NCBI GenBank assembly: GCA_027019605.1
Contig: JALUWJ010000043.1
Span: 1-64,000 of the forward strand
Direction: 5' to 3'
From: Henriciella sp.
GTDB taxonomy: Bacteria; Pseudomonadota; Alphaproteobacteria; Caulobacterales; Hyphomonadaceae
Length of the DNA stretch: 64,000 nucleotides
The notes under the pieces are model-generated. The model saw only the letters and a list, made by a program, of their open reading frames with translations, did not search any database and was not told the DNA's origin. Each line of letters opens with the position of its first letter. The first letter of the stretch is position 1. A program made the translations under genes and the position numbers. Below, in pieces: positions 41,841-49,113 of the stretch.

Positions 41841-43319
41841 TCACGCCCAAGTGCCGTGGAACCCCAGTGGCCAGGCATAGTCAGCCTGCCAAATGCAGAC
41901 TGGTCCATCGCTGACATTTGCCGCGTCAAAGACGCAGATCTCTCGGACGCCGGCTTTGATGTTCAAGACCGGGCCGACCAGCCAAGAGTCTAAATCCGAT
42001 TGGCCGCCAGCTTTCGGAACGAACAAAAACTCCTCAACCATGCGGTTATCACCAAACATGAAGGACTGGCTCTCACCACTGGTCCAATTATGGACCGCAA
42101 GCGCGGTGCTGCCCGGACGGTTTGCGGATGCGCCGCTCGCCAAAGCCACCAAATTACGATGTTTGCCGCGATAGCGCGGATCAACCTGCGGGAATTCGCC
42201 GATGAGCGCCGTCTCAGTCAGTTTGGCGTCACCTTGTGGCGGGATCTCAACCAGCGTGAGGACGCCTTCCTCGGTTGCGTATTCGCCCGTCCACTCGCCG
42301 CGGATCTCAGCGGTGCCACCATCCACGCCCAGCACGGGCTCTTTATAGAAAGCCGCATCGAACTTGATGGTTCCGTCGCTTTCCTCCCAGGCTGATCCTG
42401 TATGGTAGAACATACGCGGCGGCGCCTGGACCCAGCGTTGGTTTGAGAAATCGTCCTTGTTGACGATCAACATTTGCAAGCCATGCTGTGGCTGCCACTC
42501 AAAGCCAGCAACAACCGGCGGGCGTAGATTTTCATTGACCCAAGGCTGCACCAGAATGATCAGGTGGCGCTCGCTCATCGTCCAATCGTGGATGTAGGCG
42601 GCCCGGCCAATGTCGACCATGCCGAAATCTTCGAGCGCTCCATTGGCGCCGATGCGATAGATCCCGACCCGCGATCCGCCGACTGCAAGGTTCCAAACCC
42701 GGCCGTCTGGCTCGACTTTCGGGTGCGCCAGGAATGGCATGCCTTTCAAGTCATCGCGCCAAGTTTTCGGACCTTTGGTTTCCAGTGTCTCGGCATCCAT
42801 GGAAAACGCCGATCCGGCTTCCCAAAGCGCCAGCAACTCGCCATTGACCACCAGGACCGATGTGTTCGCCGCGTTCGTGTCGTCAGGCCCCTGAACCGAA
42901 TAGCTTTCATCTCCCAATGTACCGAAGCCAGGGGCAAGGAAAGCCTGCGCCGCTTGTTCTTCTCGGCGCTTTCGGGTCTCAACAAAGCGCGCCTGGTGCA
43001 CCGCTTGACCATCTTCGATCGCTATCCGGTGGATCAGCCCGTCACCGTCGAACCAATGGCTGGCATATTGATCGCCATAGCTCAGCTGCGCCGGGCCGTT
43101 GCGATACAAGCTGCCTTTCAGGTCAGCAGGGGCTTTGCCAAAAACCAGCTTCATCGGCGAAGGTTCGAACCCAGATGCCGGTGCGTTCTGATAACCCAGA
43201 TGCCAAGCGGGCATCGTGTTTGGATCAGCCATCGCGCTGAGGCCAAAACTCGTACCGACTGCCCCGGCAATACCTGCGCCCAGACCCGCTTCCATAAAAT
43301 GACGACGTGACAGGTTCAT
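41841..43319 (-). CDS. Tat-exported carotenoid oxygenase (RPE65 family)
   Basis: 492-residue non-heme iron dioxygenase family that cleaves carotenoids or stilbene-like compounds at a double bond. The four iron-binding histidines are seen in FLAHPKV, AYIHDWTMSE, MFYHTGSAWEE and the C-terminal FHGTWA. The N-terminus is a twin-arginine signal (NLSRRHFMEAGLGAGIAGAVG), so the folded protein is exported to the periplasm, which is unusual for this mostly cytoplasmic family. Gene order: DUF2141 protein first (28-bp gap), this gene, then DUF2306. No carotenoid synthesis genes are in the window. Confidence 0.88.
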   Translation of the reverse strand: MNLSRRHFMEAGLGAGIAGAVGTSFGLSAMADPNTMPAWHLGYQNAPASGFEPSPMKLVFGKAPADLKGSLYRNGPAQLSYGDQYASHWFDGDGLIHRIAIEDGQAVHQARFVETRKRREEQAAQAFLAPGFGTLGDESYSVQGPDDTNAANTSVLVVNGELLALWEAGSAFSMDAETLETKGPKTWRDDLKGMPFLAHPKVEPDGRVWNLAVGGSRVGIYRIGANGALEDFGMVDIGRAAYIHDWTMSERHLIILVQPWVNENLRPPVVAGFEWQPQHGLQMLIVNKDDFSNQRWVQAPPRMFYHTGSAWEESDGTIKFDAAFYKEPVLGVDGGTAEIRGEWTGEYATEEGVLTLVEIPPQGDAKLTETALIGEFPQVDPRYRGKHRNLVALASGASANRPGSTALAVHNWTSGESQSFMFGDNRMVEEFLFVPKAGGQSDLDSWLVGPVLNIKAGVREICVFDAANVSDGPVCIWQADYAWPLGFHGTWA

Positions 43320-43347
43320 TTTTCTTCCTCCAGCTGGTCGTGTACGA

Positions 43348-43770
43348 TTAGTTCAGTGTGATTGTGTGCACCGTGCCATCGGCACCGACGGAGAATTTTG
43401 CCGCGTCCCATTTCGCAGGTCCAAATCGGCCTTTGGCGTCATTTGAAAACGCGAAAGGTTCGGTCGGCATCCCAAAAGGATTGGTGTTCATTTCGCCATC
43501 ATCATTGACGTCATGATACAGTTTGACGGCATACTCGCCGGGCTCCAGCCCCTCAAAGGTGACCGAGACAGTGTTGCCCTCGACTTTCAGATTGGCACCA
43601 TCCACGGCGCCATCGCCGCTATAGGTCCCCTCATCAAACAGACCGAGGACGATTGTGCCTTGCGTCTTGGCGATACTGTCTACGTTGACAGTGAGATCCG
43701 CAGCCAAAGCGATCGGGGTGGCAATCATGCTGGCGGCGAGCAGAGCGGCGAAAGAAGCGGTGCGGGTCAT
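43348..43770 (-). CDS. DUF2141 periplasmic protein
   Basis: 140 residues from the ATG at 43770 with GGAGACACAAT upstream. Signal peptide FAALLAASMIATPIALA, cleaved before ADLTV. The mature part is a small beta-sandwich with the family pattern TQGTIVLGLFDEG, EPGEYAVKLYHDVNDDGEMN and PFGMPTEPFAFSNDA. Family function unknown; members often sit beside carotenoid oxygenase and DUF2306 genes. First gene of the operon and divergent from the LytTR regulator, with 164 bp in between. Confidence 0.82.
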   Translation of the reverse strand: MTRTASFAALLAASMIATPIALAADLTVNVDSIAKTQGTIVLGLFDEGTYSGDGAVDGANLKVEGNTVSVTFEGLEPGEYAVKLYHDVNDDGEMNTNPFGMPTEPFAFSNDAKGRFGPAKWDAAKFSVGADGTVHTITLN

Positions 43771-43879
43771 ATTGTGTCTCCGGTTTGAGTTAGTTCGAGC
43801 AGATTTGCCTGCTGTGAGAAGAGACATGTCAGGGATTGAGAGGCGCGGCATCGCATTCTACGTCTGAGGACTGGAATCC

Positions 43880-43910
43880 TTCGCGAAATGCCGCCATTGT
43901 CATTCGCGAA
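43880..43910. promoter_or_regulatory. Tandem TTCGCGAAA repeats in the divergent LytTR/DUF2141 gap
   Basis: TTCGCGAAA occurs at 43880-43888 and again at 43903-43911, a spacing of 23 bp or about two helical turns. Each core TTCGCGAA is itself a palindrome. LytTR-domain proteins bind tandem direct repeats of about this spacing, so this is a candidate operator for the neighbouring regulator, acting on its own gene or on the DUF2141 operon. Confidence 0.45.
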
Positions 43911-43934
43911 ACGTGAATAAAGGGGCTCTGCAGT

Positions 43935-44669
43935 TTGCGTATCGCGAGTGACATCGTCCGATTTTGTGCCATCGTTATTGGGCTTGGACTGATTTTCGCC
44001 TGGCTCGGCGTCTACAATACCGGGCGGCTGCCTTTCTATCAGAGTTTTGTCTTTTGGACGTCGACCATGGCGGTTGGTGCGGGAACTTCGGTGCTCGTCT
44101 CGCCATTTGTTTGGGGTCCGCGCTTCGAAGACGTCCCTGCGATCTTTAAAATTGGAATCGCAGCGGCGATCATCTCAGTTCCGGTGACCCTCACGCTTAT
44201 GCTGTTCTTCAGCATCGATCCCTGGAGTCTTTCCACATATGTGATGCAGTATGCCTATGTTCTGGTGATCTCACTGATCGTTACGACTGGTGCTTATGTT
44301 CGCGATGCGATGATCAATAAGTCAGAGGCACCGGAGAGCGGCGAGACCCCCGTCACCACCTTCTTGGACCGATTGCCAGTGAAGTTCCGAACGGCTGAAT
44401 TGCATGCCATTTCGTCTGAAGATCACTATCTGCGTGTGCATACCAGTCTCGGCGAAGAATTGATCCTGATGCGGCTCGCAGATGCCGTGCGCGAACTGTC
44501 CGGCGCCGATGGGCTGCAAGTGCACCGCTCTTGGTGGGTGGCGAAATCCGGCGTCACCGAAGAGAAACGCGTCGATGGCCGCAGCCTGTTGGTCTTGCCC
44601 TCTGGCACCGAAGTCCCGGTCTCACGCAGCTATCGCAACAAAGCCAAGGATGCCGGGCTCATTCGCTAG
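43935..44669 (+). CDS. Membrane-anchored LytTR transcription factor
   Basis: 244 residues from the TTG at 43935, with AGGGG 9 bases upstream. Four membrane segments (about residues 8-28, 33-55, 70-92 and 98-118) are followed by a LytTR DNA-binding domain (about 140-240): VKFRTAELHAISSEDHYLRV, LILMRLADAVREL, LQVHRSWWVA and VPVSRSYRNKAKDAG are typical. There is no receiver domain, so the membrane part itself should sense the signal, perhaps lipid or polyene. Divergent from the DUF2141-carotenoid oxygenase-DUF2306 operon. Downstream lie a direct-repeat pair and a gene for a 37-residue membrane protein, likely targets. Confidence 0.9.
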   Translation: MRIASDIVRFCAIVIGLGLIFAWLGVYNTGRLPFYQSFVFWTSTMAVGAGTSVLVSPFVWGPRFEDVPAIFKIGIAAAIISVPVTLTLMLFFSIDPWSLSTYVMQYAYVLVISLIVTTGAYVRDAMINKSEAPESGETPVTTFLDRLPVKFRTAELHAISSEDHYLRVHTSLGEELILMRLADAVRELSGADGLQVHRSWWVAKSGVTEEKRVDGRSLLVLPSGTEVPVSRSYRNKAKDAGLIR

Positions 44670-44690
44670 CGGGCGGTGATCATCAAATCG

Positions 44691-44728
44691 CCCTATTCAA
44701 AATACGCATAGCCCCTATTCGGTATACA
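44691..44728 (+). promoter_or_regulatory. Direct-repeat pair between LytTR gene and small membrane gene
   Basis: CCCTATTC-N3-ATAC occurs at 44691-44705 and 44713-44727, a shift of exactly 22 bp. This is the layout seen in LytTR-family binding sites: two direct repeats on one helix face. The second copy includes TATACA (44723-44728), a possible -10 box for the 37-residue gene starting at 44811. Confidence 0.55.
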
Positions 44729-44810
44729 CAGTGTTCATCAAGGACGTTCGTCCCCATCTGGTCGTTAACGAAAGACAACGGCGAGATCGCCAGAAGACGA
44801 AAGCAAGACG

Positions 44811-44924
44811 ATGAGCAACAATCACATCTTTTCCCGCAGCCTGACGCTCCTTTTCACCGGGGTTACCGCTCTGACCCTGTTTATGGTCGCGTTCGCGCCG
44901 AGCACTCCCCTGTTCGCGGGATAG
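44811..44924 (+). CDS. 37-residue single-span membrane protein
   Basis: ATG at 44811 to TAG at 44924. The peptide starts MSNNHIFSRSLTLLF, has one hydrophobic segment (about residues 11-30, SLTLLFTGVTALTLFMVAFA) and ends PSTPLFAG. No classic ribosome site is seen. It follows the LytTR gene by 141 bp and the direct-repeat pair by 83 bp. Small hydrophobic proteins are often encoded beside membrane LytTR regulators, sometimes as partners that modulate them; that role is only inference here. The coding call rests on length, sensible composition and position. Confidence 0.5.
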   Translation: MSNNHIFSRSLTLLFTGVTALTLFMVAFAPSTPLFAG

Positions 44925-45034
44925 CGCAAATCTAAACCTAAGCTTGGGACTTCACTAAGAATTCAACCAAGTTCCATAACTCGATCTAAAAACAAATTTG
45001 CGAGTCTGCCCGCCTGCAAAGGATTGGGGTTTAC

Positions 45035-45910
45035 ATGGCGCGCTACAGCTCAGCGAATTCATCCGGAAACTTATTTGCCGTCCTGGTGGCGTTTCTCGCG
45101 GTTGGTCTTTTCACGGCGATCGTGATGTGGCCAAGCGGAGATCCAATCAAAGTCGTCAACAGCGACCTTCCCGACACGCCGCTGACCCAAGCTTTGAATG
45201 ATCCAGAAACTCATAAATATCTGACCGCGCTGCACCGGGTGAAACCGAATGTCGCCAAACGCTTGAATGAGCGCGCCGATGCAGCGATTGCTGACGGCGC
45301 TGGCAATAATGAGCTTGCCGCGCTGATCCTGGAAACCTACAGCACCGCCGTCGAAGAGGATGTCAAACATCTGGTGAGCGCCGATGTGAAACACTTCGAC
45401 AAAATGTTGCAAATGTCTCAGCGCGGCCTGTCGACCCTGTCGAGCAAAGCTCCGAAATACTGCCGCCCAGCGAGCTACCTACAATACACCCACATGGAGC
45501 CGCAGGAAATCGCCAACGAAATGTCCAGCCTGTTTGGATACGGTTCAGAGGCATATAACTGGGTGCTGCGTTTCAACGTGGTTACCCTGGAAGCGATTGA
45601 GAGCGGCCGCGATAATCCTCAAAAGTATCAGAGACTGAACTCTGGCGACCAAATGGCGCTGCAGAAAACGATGATGAAGATGATGAATAATCCTCAAGTC
45701 GCGCGTTTGATGCAGCTGCAAGGCCGCTCTGAAGAAGAACAGAAACGCGCCGCCATGACGATGAATTTCTGCGGCCTTGGCTCAGATCTGCTGGCCGCTG
45801 TGAACGGTCTGCCTGCAGACACGAAATCTCGTCTCTTGGGCGAGCTGCAGCATCAAGCCAGAAGCGGTGATTTTGAGCGTGTTCTGAGCACGGTGCAGAG
45901 CCGCATCTAA
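45035..45910 (+). CDS. Unknown protein with one N-terminal membrane anchor
   Basis: 291 residues. One membrane segment (NLFAVLVAFLAVGLFTAIVMW, residues 12-32) precedes a helical, presumably periplasmic domain with no motif I know. Conserved-looking parts are KYCRPASYLQYTHMEPQEIANEM and MALQKTMMKMMNNPQVARLM; cysteines at KYCRP and MNFCGLG might form a disulfide. The ATG at 45035 has AAGGATTGGGG upstream. The gene lies 110 bp after the small membrane gene in the same direction and converges, 16 bp apart, with an RNA methyltransferase gene. Confidence 0.75.
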   Translation: MARYSSANSSGNLFAVLVAFLAVGLFTAIVMWPSGDPIKVVNSDLPDTPLTQALNDPETHKYLTALHRVKPNVAKRLNERADAAIADGAGNNELAALILETYSTAVEEDVKHLVSADVKHFDKMLQMSQRGLSTLSSKAPKYCRPASYLQYTHMEPQEIANEMSSLFGYGSEAYNWVLRFNVVTLEAIESGRDNPQKYQRLNSGDQMALQKTMMKMMNNPQVARLMQLQGRSEEEQKRAAMTMNFCGLGSDLLAAVNGLPADTKSRLLGELQHQARSGDFERVLSTVQSRI

Positions 45911-45926
45911 GCAAACCTGAAAAGCT

Positions 45927-46409
45927 CTAAGACCGCGGGCCGCCCGGCATGATCGGGCGGTCGCGCCAGGCGCCCATGCTGCGCACCCGGTCATACATGA
46001 CCAACGCACCCGCCAGACTGACATTGATGCAGAACTTGGTGGGGATTTTCACGATGTGATCACAGCGCGCGACCATTTCATCGGAAAGGTTCCCGCGTTC
46101 CGGGCCGAGCACATAAGCGGCCATGCGCGGATGCTTAAACTCCGGCAACTCGACCGCATCGTCCGTCAGCTCAATCCCCACCAGCTGACAGCCTTTCGGG
46201 AACACCATCTCATCCATCGAGTCCCAGGCATAATAAGGCACGTTTTTAAACGTCCGAGACGTATCGGCGAGATTGGCGATCTTGGTGCGGTCAGCCGCCT
46301 CAACTGAGAACACAAAGCTCGCGCCAAACGCATTGGCGGTGCGCATCAACGCCCCCAGATTCATCGGCTTCGAAATGCCCTCAGCGCCGATCGCGAAATA
46401 GCCCTTCAT
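45927..46409 (-). CDS. SpoU/TrmH-family RNA 2'-O-methyltransferase
   Basis: 160-residue SPOUT enzyme with the three knot motifs: NLGALMRTANAFGA (motif 1), AYVLGPERGNLSDEM (motif 2) and IPTKFCINVSLAGALVMYDR (motif 3), which form the AdoMet pocket. It methylates a ribose in tRNA or rRNA; size without extra domain recalls TrmL-like tRNA enzymes, but the target is unknown. The start ATG overlaps the stop of the upstream membrane protein gene (TGATG), so the two are coupled. Confidence 0.86.
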   Translation of the reverse strand: MKGYFAIGAEGISKPMNLGALMRTANAFGASFVFSVEAADRTKIANLADTSRTFKNVPYYAWDSMDEMVFPKGCQLVGIELTDDAVELPEFKHPRMAAYVLGPERGNLSDEMVARCDHIVKIPTKFCINVSLAGALVMYDRVRSMGAWRDRPIMPGGPRS

Positions 46410-46765
46410 CAGATCACTCCTAATACGGTTCGGCCCAAAACGAGCACAGCGAACAACAAGACCGGCATCACCACGCTATAACGCCGCGCCGTGCGCAAAT
46501 GCGAGAGTGGATTGGGATACGTCGTACGCAAATGCTCGACAGCATCCGTCAACCAAGCCCGCATTTCATCTGGAATGGGTTTCTCACCGGCGGCCCAAAC
46601 CACAGCTGTGTTGGCTTTCACGCGATCCTCAAACTCAGGGCGCCACGCCTTCAGCGCACGGCGCAAGACCAGCGCGATCATCATGCGCATTTGCACGGCC
46701 AAAGCGAAGGCAAAGCCCAAGCTGCCGAGCAGGATCCAGAAAATCACAATTTTCGCCAAGCGCAC
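46409..46765 (-). CDS. Unknown two-span membrane protein
   Basis: 118 residues from a GTG at 46765. Hydrophobic segments at about residues 5-27 and 98-116 flank a charged helical middle containing WRPEFEDRVKANTAVVWAAGEKPIPDEM. I do not recognise the family. Its stop overlaps the start of the RNA methyltransferase gene by one base, so it is the first gene of a two-gene unit. Divergent from the quinone oxidoreductase gene with 82 bp between. Confidence 0.65.
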   Translation of the reverse strand: MRLAKIVIFWILLGSLGFAFALAVQMRMMIALVLRRALKAWRPEFEDRVKANTAVVWAAGEKPIPDEMRAWLTDAVEHLRTTYPNPLSHLRTARRYSVVMPVLLFAVLVLGRTVLGVI

Positions 46766-46847
46766 ATCTCCGCTACGTCAGACCTTCACAGCGCCGGTTG
46801 CCATGGCTACGAAGCTGACGTCAACGAATGAGATGAGGAATCCCAAG

Positions 46848-47840
46848 ATGAAAGCCCTGCTCTCGAAAGCCCCAGGCGGCACAGATACTTTGGTTCTGGA
46901 AGAGATTGAAAGCCCAACCCCAGGCAAGGGCGAGGTGGTCATCCAAGTCAAAGCCATCGGCGTGAACTTTCCTGATACGCTGATTATCCAAGATCTGTAT
47001 CAGTTTAAGCCCGAACGCCCGTTCAGCCCTGGTGGCGAGGTGTCCGGCATTGTCACTGCGCTTGGTGAAGGTGTCTCAAACCTGCAGGTCGGTCAGCGCG
47101 TCATCGGTTCCTGCGGTTGGGGCGGCATGCGCGAAGAAATGACGCTCGAAGCCGGACGCTGCATTCCAATCCCAGACAGCGTCCCATTTGATGAAGCCGC
47201 CGCCTTCGTTATGACTTACGGTACGTCTTATTACGCCCTGAAAGACCGCGCGGACCCGAAACCCGGCGAGAAACTACTCGTGCTCGGCGCGGCTGGCGGC
47301 GTTGGCATTGCGGCGGTTGAGCTCGGAAAAGCGATGGGCCTGGAAGTCATCGCCGCTTGCTCTACCCAGGAGAAGGTTGATTTCTGCCTCTCCAAGGGCG
47401 CCGATAAAGGCCTTGTCTATGAAAAAGGTGAGCTTGATCGGGCCCAACAAAAAGCCTTCTCAAACCAGATCAAAGAGGTCAGCGGCGGCGGTGTCGACAT
47501 CATTTATGATGCGGTCGGCGGCAATTATGCAGAGCCGTCTGTGCGCGCCATGAACTGGGAAGGACGCTACCTGGTCATCGGCTTCCCAGCCGGCATCCCG
47601 AAAATTCCGTTGAACCTCACTCTGCTGAAGTCTTGCGACATTCGCGGCGTGTTCTGGGGCGCTGCCGTCGCGCGCGATCCAGCGGCCAATCAGCAAAACC
47701 TGGCTGAGATGTTCGCGATGTATCAAGACGGCAAGATCAAGCCGCACGTCTCTGAAACCTTCCCGCTCGAGCGCGGCGGCGAGGCGATCCAATACCTGAT
47801 CGACCGCAAAGCCCTCGGCAAGGTTGTGGTAACCGTTTAA
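46848..47840 (+). CDS. NADPH:quinone oxidoreductase, zinc-free MDR family
   Basis: 330 residues from the ATG at 46848 (GAGGAA upstream); the frame is open much further upstream, where it runs antisense to the small membrane protein. GVNFPDTLIIQDLYQ and FSPGGEVSGIV are typical of quinone-oxidoreductase MDR proteins; the NADPH-binding stretch is VLGAAGGVGIAAVELGKAMG. Zinc ligands of alcohol dehydrogenases are absent. Many such proteins reduce quinones or enoyl compounds; the substrate is open. Confidence 0.88.
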   Translation: MKALLSKAPGGTDTLVLEEIESPTPGKGEVVIQVKAIGVNFPDTLIIQDLYQFKPERPFSPGGEVSGIVTALGEGVSNLQVGQRVIGSCGWGGMREEMTLEAGRCIPIPDSVPFDEAAAFVMTYGTSYYALKDRADPKPGEKLLVLGAAGGVGIAAVELGKAMGLEVIAACSTQEKVDFCLSKGADKGLVYEKGELDRAQQKAFSNQIKEVSGGGVDIIYDAVGGNYAEPSVRAMNWEGRYLVIGFPAGIPKIPLNLTLLKSCDIRGVFWGAAVARDPAANQQNLAEMFAMYQDGKIKPHVSETFPLERGGEAIQYLIDRKALGKVVVTV

Positions 47841-47917
47841 ACAGCTTGCGGGCTTGTTGACACATTCCGTCATCAAGCCCGCTTGCTCCTGATCAAAAAG
47901 GCCCCTACCTCCTCGGC

Positions 47918-48763
47918 ATGCCTGAATTACCTGAAGTCGAGACGGTGCGCCGTGGTCTTTCTCCTGAAATGGAAGGCAAGATCATTGAGCGTTTGGATGT
48001 GAACCGCCCAAATCTGAGATTCCCGTTTCCAGATGGCTTCAAGGCCCGTGTTGAAGGCGCAACCATCACGCGGATGGGCCGACGCGCGAAATTTCTCGTG
48101 ACCGAATTGTCGACTGGGGAAGCTTTGATCATGCATCTCGGCATGTCGGGGCGCTACACCGTGAACAATTCCGCGACCGCTGAATTTCACCACGACCCTG
48201 GCACCAATCCCGCGCACGATCATGTCGTCTTTCATATGCAGGGCGGCGCGACGATCACCTATAATGACCCGCGCCGGTTCGGCTTTATGGAATTGTGGGC
48301 AACCGATGATCTCGCCAATTATCCACGGATCAAAGATCTTGGGCCAGAGCCACTCTCGAACCATTTCAATGCTGCCTATCTGGATGAAGCGCTGCGTGGC
48401 AAAGCGGCACCGATCAAGGCCGCCTTGCTGGATCAAGCCGTGGTGGCCGGGCTCGGCAATATTTATGTGTGCGAGGCCTTGTTCCGCTCTGGGATCAGCC
48501 CCCGGCGCAAGGCCGCAAGCGTTGTCGGCAAACGCAATGAGCGCCTGGCACCGGCGATCAATGAGGTGATCGCAGAAGCCATCGCCGCGGGCGGCTCATC
48601 AATTTCAGACTTTGCCAGTGCGAGCGGCGAGCTCGGTTACTTCCAAAAACAGTTCTCGGTTTATGACCGCGAAGATGCGCCGTGTGAAACCTGCGGCGCG
48701 CAGATCAAGCGGATCGTGCAATCAGGCCGTTCAAGCTTCTTTTGCGGGACATGCCAGCGCTAA
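47918..48763 (+). CDS. mutM: Formamidopyrimidine-DNA glycosylase
   Basis: 281-residue base-excision repair enzyme removing 8-oxoguanine and formamidopyrimidines, with AP lyase activity. The catalytic N-terminal PELPEVETVRRGL (Pro and Glu after the cleaved Met), the helix-two-turn-helix around VVAGLGNIYVCEALF, and the C-terminal zinc finger CETCGAQIKRI...FFCGTCQR with four cysteines are complete. In many alphaproteobacteria mutM lies next to echA-rpsT-dnaA or ubiE; here it is about 35 kb from dnaA but only 3 kb from ubiE. Its stop shares CTAA with the opposing pilin-like gene. Confidence 0.97.
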   Translation: MPELPEVETVRRGLSPEMEGKIIERLDVNRPNLRFPFPDGFKARVEGATITRMGRRAKFLVTELSTGEALIMHLGMSGRYTVNNSATAEFHHDPGTNPAHDHVVFHMQGGATITYNDPRRFGFMELWATDDLANYPRIKDLGPEPLSNHFNAAYLDEALRGKAAPIKAALLDQAVVAGLGNIYVCEALFRSGISPRRKAASVVGKRNERLAPAINEVIAEAIAAGGSSISDFASASGELGYFQKQFSVYDREDAPCETCGAQIKRIVQSGRSSFFCGTCQR

Positions 48764-49008
48764 GCGCCTCTACGCCGACAAAATCGGTTGGCTTTACGCC
48801 CTTTCATCGCCCGTTTGACGCAATTCAAGTTTTTACGTTTGCGGCGCCCGACCCGGTTCACGGCACCAACGAGAACAACCCCGATTAGTCCGGCGATCAA
48901 ACCATACTCAACCGCCGCCGCGCCATCTACTGAATAACGCAAATCAGAAGCGACCTCGCCCGGTTCTGGGCGCGGCGCTCCAAACAGAAGTGCGCGGCGT
49001 GTCAACAA
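48760..49008 (-). CDS. Flp-pilin-like small protein with basic tail
   Basis: Up to 82 residues from a TTG at 49008; no ATG is available and the start is uncertain. The core DGAAAVEYGLIAGLIGVVLVGAV matches type IVb (Flp) pilin precursors: prepilin peptidase cleavage Gly followed by AAAVE with Glu at +5 and Tyr at +6, then a hydrophobic helix. Instead of the usual short polar C-terminus it ends in a stretch with many Arg and Lys (RVGRRKRKN...CRRRGA). No tad assembly genes are near, so it may be a stray or decayed pilin, or another class III signal-peptide protein. Confidence 0.5.
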   Translation of the reverse strand: MLTRRALLFGAPRPEPGEVASDLRYSVDGAAAVEYGLIAGLIGVVLVGAVNRVGRRKRKNLNCVKRAMKGRKANRFCRRRGA

Positions 49009-49113
49009 TCTAACGTTCCCTTTGCAAACTTGTTTACAATAAAGAACTTACGAAAGACCTACTGTTTTTAGAAAACGCCGCGCAATCTCCGATTTATATC
49101 AAACTATACGCGT

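Noticed and set aside
42564-43310. 248-residue + strand frame opposite the carotenoid oxygenase gene
   Set aside because: Antisense to a gene with all iron ligands in place; no domain visible.
46491-46847. Longer start for the quinone oxidoreductase
   Set aside because: The added part is antisense to a membrane protein gene and lacks homology; the ATG at 46848 has its own ribosome site.
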